From the NCBI GenBank assembly GCA_030619435.1, contig JAUXBI010000011.1, positions 1 to 15,037 on the forward strand: a DNA stretch of 15,037 nucleotides, read 5' to 3'. Source of the stretch: Syntrophaceae bacterium (GTDB lineage Bacteria > Desulfobacterota > Syntrophia > Syntrophales > UBA2210). Made by a program: the position numbers and the translations under genes. Position 1 is the stretch's first letter, and every line of letters starts with the position of its first letter. The notes beneath the pieces were generated by a model. The model was not told where the DNA came from and did not search any database. It saw only the letters and a list, made by a program, of their open reading frames with translations. Positions 7,813 through 14,211 of the stretch are shown here, piece by piece.

Positions 7813-7884
7813 CGATAGCAGAACAAGTCAGAAAGGAATGTCTTATCAAAAGGATATTTTAGATCCATCAGAAGGAGGGAACGC

Positions 7885-8799
7885 ATGGATGCAGCGACCG
7901 TAGATCAGATCAGGCTTAACTTTAATGCTCAGGGTCTTCTTGTGGTTAATATGGCAATCGGGCTCATGATGTTAGGGGTCGCCCTGGACCTCAAGCTGGC
8001 AGACTTCAAGCGGGTCATTGTATCACCGAAGGCTCCCGCGATCGGGCTGGGTGCCCAGTTTATCCTGCTCCCGGCCTTCACCTTTTTGCTCGTCCTCCTG
8101 ATACGACCTCAACCCTCCATAGCACTGGGCATGATTCTGGTGGCCGCGTGCCCGGGAGGCAACCTGTCAAACATTATTACCTACCTGGCAAAAGGGAATT
8201 GCGCCCTGTCTATCAGCATGACCGCTGTTTCCACAGCCGCGGCCATTGTGATGACCCCACTGAACCTGGCCCTGTGGGGCAGCCTTTACCCTCCCACTGA
8301 CGAGATCTTGCGAAAAGTGAGTCTCAGCCCCATGGATGTGTTCATCACTATCTTTATGATCCTGGGCATTCCCCTGATCATCGGCCTCACACTGTCACGT
8401 ATTTTCCCCACACTCGCAGACAGGGTCAGGCGCCCGTTCAAAATCTTTACTCTTGTTTTTTTTATCGTCATCGTCTGCGGAGCCCTGGCGGCAAACTGGA
8501 GTATTTTCTTCAAGGTCATCGGACTGGTTGTTATTTTCGTCTTTATCCATAACGCCTTAGCCCTCAACCTGGGGTACTGGTCCGGCCGGCTCTTCAAACT
8601 CGATGAAGCAGATTCGCGGGCTGTTTGTATCGAAGTCGGGATCCAGAATTCCGCCCTCGGACTGGTTCTGGTTTTCAATTTTTTTGAAGGCTTGGGTGGG
8701 ATGGCCATCCTTGTTGCATGGTGGGGAATCTGGCATATTATCGCCGGTCTGATCACCGCGTTTATATTTAACCGCCGGGCACTGCCAGCAGATCAATAG
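7885..8799 (+). CDS. BASS family bile-acid:sodium symporter-like transporter
   Basis: This inner-membrane transporter of 304 residues has about nine to ten hydrophobic segments and belongs to the bile acid:sodium symporter (BASS/SBF) family. Characterised bacterial and plastid members move organic anions such as bile acids, pantoate or pyruvate with sodium. Family motifs are CPGGNLSN at 89-96 and EVGIQNSALG at 250-259. Glu250 and Gln254 correspond to the sodium ligands Glu260 and Gln264 of the Neisseria ASBT homologue. ATG has AAGGAGG about seven bases upstream. It has its own promoter and is divergent from the SDR operon, with a shared 200-base intergenic region. It may therefore handle a substrate or product of the same pathway, though independent function is equally possible. 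Confidence 0.9.
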   Translation: MDAATVDQIRLNFNAQGLLVVNMAIGLMMLGVALDLKLADFKRVIVSPKAPAIGLGAQFILLPAFTFLLVLLIRPQPSIALGMILVAACPGGNLSNIITYLAKGNCALSISMTAVSTAAAIVMTPLNLALWGSLYPPTDEILRKVSLSPMDVFITIFMILGIPLIIGLTLSRIFPTLADRVRRPFKIFTLVFFIVIVCGALAANWSIFFKVIGLVVIFVFIHNALALNLGYWSGRLFKLDEADSRAVCIEVGIQNSALGLVLVFNFFEGLGGMAILVAWWGIWHIIAGLITAFIFNRRALPADQ

Positions 8800-8823
8800 T
8801 CTTAGGAGATGAACTGCAAAATA

Positions 8824-8873
8824 AAATGGGGGCAGACTCGAATTAATTTCATAATTCGAGTCTGCCCCCATTT
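8824..8873. terminator. 22-bp perfect inverted repeat between convergent genes; bidirectional terminator and/or REP-like element
   Basis: Arms 8824-8845 and 8852-8873 are perfectly complementary over 22 bases around the six-base loop ATTTCA. The arm core is GGGGGCAGACTCGAATTA. On the minus strand the stem is followed by TTTATTTTG, a usable terminator tail for the SufC/SufB pair. On the plus strand ATCATTTATTCC follows, weaker, for the BASS gene. The stem is unusually long and perfect for a plain terminator, so it may be a dispersed palindromic repeat of the sort mobilised by REP-associated (Y1) transposases. No transposase is in the window. Confidence 0.75.
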
Positions 8874-8897
8874 ATCATTTATTCCTGAAGACGGAGA

Positions 8898-10109
8898 CTA
8901 CATAACATCCTTCTGGCTCAGTTCCACCGCACGGTCTATCTCCGCCTTGAGCGGCGCTGGAAGACCGGGAATATCCACGCTCAGGAATCCTCTCACTATT
9001 GTCGCGGTTGCCTCTTCTTCAGTCAGACCGCGTGACATAAGGTAGAGTATTTCCTCCTGCGCGATTTTGCCGACTGCCGCCTCGTGCGACAGTTCCACTC
9101 CGTCAACCAAACCTTTCAATTCGGGAATTGCCTGCATAATACCGCCATTAAGGATAAGGCCGTGACATTCCAGGTGTCCTCTTACCCCCGGCACCTCTCC
9201 TATAATATCCCCTCGGGACATAATATTACCCCCATTGGTAATGGCCCGCGCGATAATTTCCGCGCGCGTATCCTTTGCCTGGAGATAAATACGTCCACCA
9301 ACATCCAGTTCCGAACCGGGGCTTCCAACAAGCAGACTGTAGGAACGGGCAACCGCCCCTTTCCCCACGAGATATATCGTCGGATACGACTGAACAGACT
9401 TTACCGGTTTCATGGAGATATAGTTGCTGAGGAAGAGGCCGCCCTTTTCGACTATTCCCACAGATCTGGGCCGTACTACCACGTCCTCCGCCCAGTGATG
9501 AATCATGGTAAAGCTCAGTTTGGCGTCCTTCTTCACATAAAATTCCGAGATCCCCACGTGCAAACCCCGCGTCACGTGAGAAGCACTCGCGCAACCGGAT
9601 ATTATGTGCAGTTCCGACCCCTCCTCGGCTATAATGATATTATGCACATTCTGATTGAAACCCTCTTTTTCAAGGTAGAGACATGCTTGCGCCGGAAGTG
9701 TTATCTTTTTGCCGGGAAGCGCTCGTATCACATAGCCGTCCTGCAGATCAAGACGGGCACGTGCCGTATATTTGTCCGTATCCACAGACGCCAGTTTCCA
9801 GTAGTAATCTCTTATCCAGTCTATTTCTTCAAGAGCCTTTTTGATAGGTATTATCTCCATGCCATCCACATTTGAACCGGAATGAACAGCTGTGGCATCC
9901 CTCTGAACATACGTACCGGCACGCTCCTTCTCGCTGGCATCCAGACCGGCAAGGGTCATTCTTTCTCTATCCTCTTTAGGTATAGTCTTCAAATTTTTAA
10001 CATTGGCATGCGTTGCGGACTCGAGAGAATAGCTGTCCAGATCAATGTCCGGTCCAATTGCCGCCTTTTTGTCTTTAGCCTTATAGGCCATATCATCTAA
10101 GCTGCGCAT
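8898..10109 (-). CDS. sufB: SufB/SufD-family Fe-S cluster scaffold (minimal SUF/SMS type)
   Basis: This cytoplasmic scaffold protein builds Fe-S clusters together with its SufC ATPase partner. From the chosen ATG it has 403 residues, shorter than proteobacterial SufB (about 490). The C-terminal core is clearly SufB-like: LECHGL holds a cysteine (about residue 315) where E. coli SufB has the scaffold Cys405, and SHEAAVGKIAQEEILYLMSRGLTEEEA (about 341-367) parallels the SufB His/Glu segment. In between lies the beta-helix region rich in short strands. I chose ATG at 10109 because GGAG lies eight bases upstream; an in-frame GTG at 10118 adds three residues. Both starts lie inside the 3' end of sufC, so translation is coupled. 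No SufD, SufS, SufE or SufU is adjacent, which matches the ancestral two-gene SMS arrangement of anaerobes. Confidence 0.9.
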   Translation of the reverse strand: MRSLDDMAYKAKDKKAAIGPDIDLDSYSLESATHANVKNLKTIPKEDRERMTLAGLDASEKERAGTYVQRDATAVHSGSNVDGMEIIPIKKALEEIDWIRDYYWKLASVDTDKYTARARLDLQDGYVIRALPGKKITLPAQACLYLEKEGFNQNVHNIIIAEEGSELHIISGCASASHVTRGLHVGISEFYVKKDAKLSFTMIHHWAEDVVVRPRSVGIVEKGGLFLSNYISMKPVKSVQSYPTIYLVGKGAVARSYSLLVGSPGSELDVGGRIYLQAKDTRAEIIARAITNGGNIMSRGDIIGEVPGVRGHLECHGLILNGGIMQAIPELKGLVDGVELSHEAAVGKIAQEEILYLMSRGLTEEEATATIVRGFLSVDIPGLPAPLKAEIDRAVELSQKDVM

Positions 10110-10852
10110 CGTGCACACTCCATGTATCCCACCTTCTTTATCTGCTTGAATATTTCCACCGGGTTGCCCCTGCCTGCCACCATGCCGTCATAAAGAACCA
10201 GCCCCTTGTCCGCCGTCACATAATCGAGGATAAATCCTGTGTGTGTTATGATCAGACCCATCTTTGACCGTTCTCTGCCTGCATGTTTTACAGTTTTGCA
10301 GTGCTGTGATTCGTTAACCCGTTGCAACAGATGGTTTATCGTGTTGCCTATAAGGGAGATGTTTTCAAGATCAACTCCTGATTCAGGTTCGTCAAAAAGC
10401 GTCAGATCGGTATCCTGGGCCATCAACTGCAGAAGCTCGGAGCGTTTGATCTCACCACCGGAAAAACCCACATTGATGTCACGCTCAAGAAACTCTCTGA
10501 AATTCATCCTGTCAGCCAGTGTATCGACATCGACATCTCCATTCGCACATACCTGGACCATCCGCCGCGTTTTCAACCCCTGTATGCTGGGCGGACGCTG
10601 GTAGGAGATTCCTATACCGAGACGCGCCCTCTCATCAATCGTCATATGCGTAATATCTTCACCCTTGAACAGGATCCTGCCCCCGGTAACCTTGTACTGT
10701 GGATAACCCATTATCGTCATCAGGAGAGATGTTTTTCCAGATCCATTCGGACCAAACAGGATCTGGGTCTCCCCGGGCTGGATTTCTAGATTCACATGCT
10801 TGAGAACCTTTTTGTTGCCGATTTTAACCTGCAGGTCTTCTATTACTAACAT
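10097..10852 (-). CDS. sufC: SufC-like Fe-S assembly ABC ATPase
   Basis: This is a soluble ABC ATPase of 251 residues that drives cluster assembly on the SufB-like scaffold. Walker A GPNGSGKT is at 34-41, Q-loop Gln85 is in SYQRPP, the signature FSGGE is at 130-134, Walker B LTLFDEPESGVD at 150-161 and the switch His204 in ITHTG. Compared with E. coli SufC there is an extra basic stretch of about fifteen residues after Walker B (QRVNESQHCKTVKHAGRERS, 177-196). The C-terminus ends in ECARCAA, a C-x2-C pair at 246/249. ATG has AAGGAG seven bases upstream. The gene overlaps the scaffold gene, so the two form one transcript ending at the 8824-8873 hairpin. Confidence 0.92.
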   Translation of the reverse strand: MLVIEDLQVKIGNKKVLKHVNLEIQPGETQILFGPNGSGKTSLLMTIMGYPQYKVTGGRILFKGEDITHMTIDERARLGIGISYQRPPSIQGLKTRRMVQVCANGDVDVDTLADRMNFREFLERDINVGFSGGEIKRSELLQLMAQDTDLTLFDEPESGVDLENISLIGNTINHLLQRVNESQHCKTVKHAGRERSKMGLIITHTGFILDYVTADKGLVLYDGMVAGRGNPVEIFKQIKKVGYMECARCAA

Positions 10853-11042
10853 TCCTTTTCTCCTTGATTTTTGAACTTCGAAAATTCCAGTGCTCTATCC
10901 TGCCTATTCCTCAAAAAGTCAATACCATCTTTTTCGTTCCTGTGTCTCCCCTAAGATAAACATAAAACAAAAAATGGCAACCCTTTCTTCTCAATACAAC
11001 TGGCGGCTGCCCGAGAATGCTCCACTGTGTAGCTTTGCGGCA

Positions 11043-11067
11043 TTACAATGTAAAATAATTTACGTAA
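11043..11067. promoter_or_regulatory. Pair of short palindromes upstream of sufC
   Basis: TTACAATGTAA (11 bases, perfect arms TTACA/TGTAA) and TTACGTAA (8 bases, perfect) lie within 25 bases, about 15 bases centre to centre. They are roughly 60-90 bases upstream of the TTGCCA candidate -35. They could be paired regulator sites, but no known Rrf2/IscR consensus is matched. Confidence 0.25.
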
Positions 11068-11126
11068 GTTGCCTGGAAACTGCGTGAATTCCGGGATGTA
11101 CAGAAAGGCAGGGGAACGCGCTCGCT

Positions 11127-11155
11127 GTTTAGTTCATAGAATTATGGAACTAAAC
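11127..11155. repeat. 9-bp perfect inverted repeat after the CoA-transferase genes
   Basis: GTTTAGTTC (11127-11135) and GAACTAAAC (11147-11155) form a perfect 9-bp stem with an 11-base loop, beginning 9 bases past the stop of the beta subunit. On the minus strand it is followed by AGCGAGCGCG, not a T-run, so it is not a standard intrinsic terminator. Flanking AGGGG and CCCCT could extend it asymmetrically. Confidence 0.5.
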
Positions 11156-11164
11156 CCCTTTGAT

Positions 11165-11935
11165 TTAACGTCCGATAACGAGTTTAAGAGGATCGACTTC
11201 ATCACGGAGTATGCGAAGCTCTTCATCAGCAGGCGGAGATGTCTCGCTTATCTTGGGCGCCTTGAGGAGTTCAAATCCGCAATTATCGAGAACATCCTTT
11301 TCTGAATAACCGTGATTAATGGAAATAATCCTCATACGCTTGGATTCGGGCTCAAAGTCCATCACGGCCATGTTTGTTATTATCTTGTAGGGACCCGCAT
11401 TAAGCGGCAGACCGGATTTCGCTCTTGAATTGCCGCCCTCGAGCCAACCTGGGGTGGTGATATATGAAACTCTCTCCACAAATCTCTTCGCGTCCTGAGG
11501 CGTCATTACCATCATCCTCCAGGCAAAGGACCCAAAATCGTTCGCCCCGCCGCTTCCCGGAAACCTGACTTTCGGTTTCTGGTGGTCATCACCGATACGG
11601 GTTGAGTTCAGATTCCCGTACATATCTATCTGGGCGCCGCCCAGAAATGTGTAGTCGAGCATGCCGCGGCACGCGGTTTCCATAATCTCACACATTCCAC
11701 TGGCCATAACGGCCTTCCAGGTAGTCCTTGAATCACCCACGGAAATGGGCATCTCCGGAAGCAGAGGCGCTATACCGCCTGCCTCAAACATAATCGTCAA
11801 ATTGGGGGAACCGGTCTTTTGTGCAAGCATCGCGGCAGCACATGGAGCTCCAGTGCCGACACCTACCGTCGAACCGTCTTCAAGCTCCCGGGCGGCGCTG
11901 CATATCATCATTTCCATTGCACTATAGTCAGCCAT
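11165..11935 (-). CDS. CoA-transferase beta subunit (glutaconate CoA-transferase type)
   Basis: This is the catalytic subunit of a family I CoA-transferase, 256 residues, which moves CoA between carboxylic acids through a glutamyl-CoA thioester. The predicted nucleophile is Glu51 in MFEAGG, in line with Glu54 of Acidaminococcus GctB. GGAQIDMYGNLNST (99-112) and FPGSGGANDFGSFA (125-138) are family blocks, the latter close to the oxyanion/CoA site. GctB, and IpdB-type ring-opening proteins of steroid catabolism, share this fold. The clear Glu favours true transferase activity. ATG has AAGGAGG eleven bases upstream. It follows the alpha gene by 35 bases and must form a heteromer with it. The acyl substrate is not assignable; location near a BKACE gene suggests a keto-acid or short-chain acid pathway. 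Confidence 0.9.
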   Translation of the reverse strand: MADYSAMEMMICSAARELEDGSTVGVGTGAPCAAAMLAQKTGSPNLTIMFEAGGIAPLLPEMPISVGDSRTTWKAVMASGMCEIMETACRGMLDYTFLGGAQIDMYGNLNSTRIGDDHQKPKVRFPGSGGANDFGSFAWRMMVMTPQDAKRFVERVSYITTPGWLEGGNSRAKSGLPLNAGPYKIITNMAVMDFEPESKRMRIISINHGYSEKDVLDNCGFELLKAPKISETSPPADEELRILRDEVDPLKLVIGR

Positions 11936-11970
11936 TAGCGTTATTTCCTCCTTCGCGCGATAGAGATCTG

Positions 11971-12963
11971 TTACTCTGTGTCGTTATTAACCATGAGTTC
12001 TTTTGCCCTGAGTTTCCACATTTTCTCAATGCCTCCATTCTTTCGAATGTAGTCAAAGTGAGTTTCACAGCTGTAGATATTCTCCTCCAGAAACTGTTCA
12101 AAGGCCTCGGCGTCTTTTTCTGTATGCAGCCATTCCCTGAGATGTTCCTCATCTGAGAAATACTCATAGGGCATATTGCCGGGATAACTTCCGAAGGGAA
12201 CTTCACAAACGGCATCCGCCAGGTAGAAGGGAATCGACGTATAGGTAGGTTCATTCCGGAATGTTTCCGTTGAGACAATCCTTTCCGCCGTTATGATGAG
12301 ATGCTTTGATGCCCTGGCCAGGTCAAGATCGGAGATCGTAATCCCCCTGATTCTGCTGTTGCCATAAATATCTGCTTCATGAACGTGTATGACTGAGACA
12401 TCGGGATACAGAGCAGGCATGAGCACATAGTACTGACCCGTGAAGGGACATTTGATCTTTTTTGCACCACTGTATTTGAATGTGTCTGTACCCATAATAT
12501 TTCTTATAGGTACAAAAGATACGCCCATAGCGGCAGCCTTCATACGGGCAGAGAGGCAGTAATTTGTCCATTCGGTGACTTCAACTTCTCCGCTTTCCAT
12601 GTACTTTCGCGCAACCGCTGAAAGACCACGGGCCTCAAGCCCTATTATGTAGGCAATATCCACCCGGTTAAAGCATTTCCCCGCAGCCAGAATCTGGAAA
12701 TCGTGCGTTGAGGTATGGCCGCAGAAAGCGAGCTTCTTCCTTCCCTGCCGCACTATTTCATGGCAGGCGGCAATAGGGGTCCTGATGGCTCCAAATCCGC
12801 CGATGGCAAGATAATCGCCGTCATGCACGTATTTCGCGATGGCATCCTTCAGCGTCATCAACTTATTCTCCATCCTGCGGGACTTCTTCCTGAAAAACTC
12901 CCGTGCCTTATCGGCATCGGGATCTGTAAACAGTTTTCCAATGCCCTGCTCTAAAACCTCCAC
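11971..12963 (-). CDS. CoA-transferase alpha subunit (glutaconate CoA-transferase type)
   Basis: This is the non-catalytic partner of the downstream beta subunit, 330 residues. The block NKLMTLKDAIAKYVHDGD (33-50) followed by YLAIGGFG closely follows the start of GctA (VMTLKDAIAKYVHSGD). VIHVHEADIYGNSRIRG (191-207) is the family's second conserved region. The protein carries about 30 residues before the point where GctA begins, including a basic FFRKKSRR. The long start is nonetheless favoured, because GTG at 12963 has a near-perfect AAGGAGGT nine bases upstream and the internal ATG at 12873 does not. It is first in a two-gene operon divergent from the XRE-cupin regulator. A 13-base palindrome abuts its Shine-Dalgarno. 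Confidence 0.9.
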   Translation of the reverse strand: MEVLEQGIGKLFTDPDADKAREFFRKKSRRMENKLMTLKDAIAKYVHDGDYLAIGGFGAIRTPIAACHEIVRQGRKKLAFCGHTSTHDFQILAAGKCFNRVDIAYIIGLEARGLSAVARKYMESGEVEVTEWTNYCLSARMKAAAMGVSFVPIRNIMGTDTFKYSGAKKIKCPFTGQYYVLMPALYPDVSVIHVHEADIYGNSRIRGITISDLDLARASKHLIITAERIVSTETFRNEPTYTSIPFYLADAVCEVPFGSYPGNMPYEYFSDEEHLREWLHTEKDAEAFEQFLEENIYSCETHFDYIRKNGGIEKMWKLRAKELMVNNDTE

Positions 12964-12980
12964 CTGCCCTTACCTCCTTC

Positions 12981-12993
12981 GCATAGTCTATGC
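12981..12993. promoter_or_regulatory. Perfect palindrome abutting the CoA-transferase Shine-Dalgarno
   Basis: GCATAGTCTATGC has six-base perfect arms around one base. It ends one base from the AAGGAGGT of the alpha-subunit gene (12972-12979). It could be an operator in the leader or a small hairpin next to the ribosome site. Confidence 0.35.
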
Positions 12994-13380
12994 TGATACA
13001 CCTGTTAACATCCGTTTTCTAATTACAATCCCGCGGATGCTGTTAGCACAATCAAATTCAGTAATCAAGCCAAAAGGAAACTTTAATGGTTTGCATATTC
13101 CAGTTCTGCCCTCTTTCGGAGTTAATTTTTCAGAGCATTATCAGAAACGCAATATCAACGGGTTTTATGTTCCTATGGGACAATTTATTAAGTTAAAAAA
13201 GCCATGGATTCATGACGTAACTGCCTATATAGTATACATTTATAACGATTCATCGGGATTCGCGCGAAAATATCATAGGCCACACTTTTTAAAAACTAAT
13301 CAGGGCAACAAATCGTTAATTCTTAAATTACACATGCCAAAAAGTGCTTGACAGGAATTCGTCATTCATGTACTTGTTTC

Positions 13381-13411
13381 CAAAAAGGGGACTTTTGTTT
13401 ACTAATATAAT
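13381..13411 (+). promoter_or_regulatory. Candidate promoter/operator of the XRE-cupin gene
   Basis: A perfect -10 TATAAT (13406-13411) lies 67 bases before the start codon but lacks a -35 match at proper spacing. The -35 zone instead carries the inverted repeat CAAAA-N7-TTTTG (13381-13397), which could be an operator or activator site for the adjacent regulator. Confidence 0.3.
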
Positions 13412-13478
13412 ACACTCCAAGGGCAGGGGAAACTCCATAGACTGTTGACACGAAACGCTTAATTCGAGGTGCCGTAAA

Positions 13479-14036
13479 ATGATCAAAGAATCGGAAATCG
13501 GGAAGAATATACGCAGATATCGGAAAGCCAGGAACCTGACGTTGCAAGACGTATCGGATGCGATCGGTTACTCTAAGGGATATCTCTCCAAACTGGAAAA
13601 ATCTGACACTGCCCCGCCTGTCGGCACACTCACCCAGATAGGGAAAGCATTAGGAGTAACAATGTCTGCCCTTCTAGGGGAATCCGCACACAAAACATCT
13701 ATTTCCTTTGTGAAAAAAAACGAAAGAATTGACATTGTCGGTCAAGGAACAACGTTCGGCTATTCTTATAAATCAATTGCCTATAACTATCCCAACCGCT
13801 GCATGCAGCCTTTTATCCTGAACGTGCCCCTCAACGCCAAGGAAAAACTCCGCTTCCAGCATAACAGCGAAGAGATGCTTTTCGTTCTTCAGGGAACCAT
13901 GAAATTCCACTATGGAGACAAAATACTTATTATTGAAGAGGGGGATTGCATATATTTCGACGGGAATATACCTCACAATGGAGTGCCTTATGGTGATCAG
14001 GAAGTCGTTTGTCTAATGATCTTGAACGATAGTTAA
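13479..14036 (+). CDS. XRE-family regulator with C-terminal cupin domain
   Basis: This is a transcription factor of 185 residues with two domains. An XRE/Cro-type helix-turn-helix occupies residues 7-66 (IGKNIRRYRKARNLTLQDVSDAIG, then YSKGYLSKLEKSD). A cupin_2 barrel follows at about 105-182, with the motif H128-N-S-E-E and GDCIYFDGNIPH at 155-166. The cupin in such proteins (PuuR-like) binds a small ligand. The HTH start and length are usual for the family. GAGGTG lies seven bases before the ATG. It is divergent from the CoA-transferase operon and upstream of BKACE on the same strand, so it plausibly controls both as a response to the pathway substrate. The effector and sign of regulation are not visible. 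Confidence 0.9.
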   Translation: MIKESEIGKNIRRYRKARNLTLQDVSDAIGYSKGYLSKLEKSDTAPPVGTLTQIGKALGVTMSALLGESAHKTSISFVKKNERIDIVGQGTTFGYSYKSIAYNYPNRCMQPFILNVPLNAKEKLRFQHNSEEMLFVLQGTMKFHYGDKILIIEEGDCIYFDGNIPHNGVPYGDQEVVCLMILNDS

Positions 14037-14042
14037 AGAACC

Positions 14043-14192
14043 TGCCCGTGTCTGAAGGACATACCCCGTTTCCCTGGAGATCGTCTTCAGCATGCTATGT
14101 GGCGGGAGGCAATATCCACGTTAGAAAAGGGTGTCGCCAAGACGAAAGACATTATGCTTTTTGGAAAGGCAAGAAAACTTTCGTTATGTTGA
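14043..14192 (+). pseudogene. Remnant of a 3-hydroxyacyl-CoA/carnitine-type dehydrogenase C-terminal domain
   Basis: The frame that continues after the regulator's stop encodes about 49 residues with no start codon of its own at the beginning of the similarity. KDIPRFPGDRLQHAMWREAI followed by STLEKGV closely follows the KDVPGFIGNRLQHALWREA...EEGV block that opens the C-terminal domain of 3-hydroxyacyl-CoA dehydrogenases and L-carnitine dehydrogenases. After KDI (14145-14153) the match becomes poor (MLFGKARKL against a family KYGFGRRL), consistent with a small deletion, and TGA at 14190 ends it. The Rossmann domain and the rest are absent. The Pro-Gly-Phe-Ile-Gly-Asn core reads PRFPGD, so the motif is eroded. 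Recognition is from memory of the family, not an alignment. Confidence 0.6.
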
Positions 14193-14211
14193 AATTAAAG
14201 GAGAATTAGCT

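Larger units (their letters stand above)
10853..11164. other. 312-base intergenic region upstream of the suf-like pair
   Basis: No convincing gene is seen. On the minus strand it holds candidate promoters for sufC. One is TTGCCA (10975-10980) with a 16-base spacer and TATCTT (10953-10958). The other is TTGACT (10917-10922) with a 17-base spacer and GATAGA (10894-10899, only three of six). Farther upstream are palindromes TTACAATGTAA (11043-11053) and TTACGTAA (11060-11067), and a 9-bp inverted repeat at 11127-11155 just after the CoA-transferase stop. A plus-strand reading frame at 10890-11087 has no Shine-Dalgarno and no recognisable similarity. Confidence 0.5.
12964..13478. other. 515-base AT-rich divergent intergenic region
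   Basis: It lies between the CoA-transferase operon (minus) and the regulator gene (plus) and is clearly richer in A+T than the genes. It contains the palindrome at 12981-12993, CATCCG/CGGATG arms at 13009-13014 and 13034-13039, a TTGACA at 13348-13353 without a matching -10, and a perfect TATAAT at 13406-13411. A plus-strand frame from ATG 13037 to TGA 13351 (104 codons) has no Shine-Dalgarno and no recognised motif, so I do not call it a gene. It may be a decayed gene. Confidence 0.5.

Noticed and set aside
9084..9875. 263-codon open frame on the plus strand
   Set aside because: Antisense to the SufB-like gene, which has conserved scaffold residues; no motif in the plus frame.
13037..13351. 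104-codon plus-strand frame in the divergent intergenic region
   Set aside because: No Shine-Dalgarno before the ATG, no recognised motif and AT-rich composition; could be a decayed gene but cannot be supported.
13348..13353. TTGACA as -35 of the XRE-cupin promoter
   Set aside because: The sequence 17 bases downstream (TACTTG) is a poor -10, and the perfect TATAAT is 52 bases away.
14186..14209. Seven-codon ATG leader frame just before BKACE
   Set aside because: It has no ribosome site of its own and no attenuator-like hairpin follows; probably chance.
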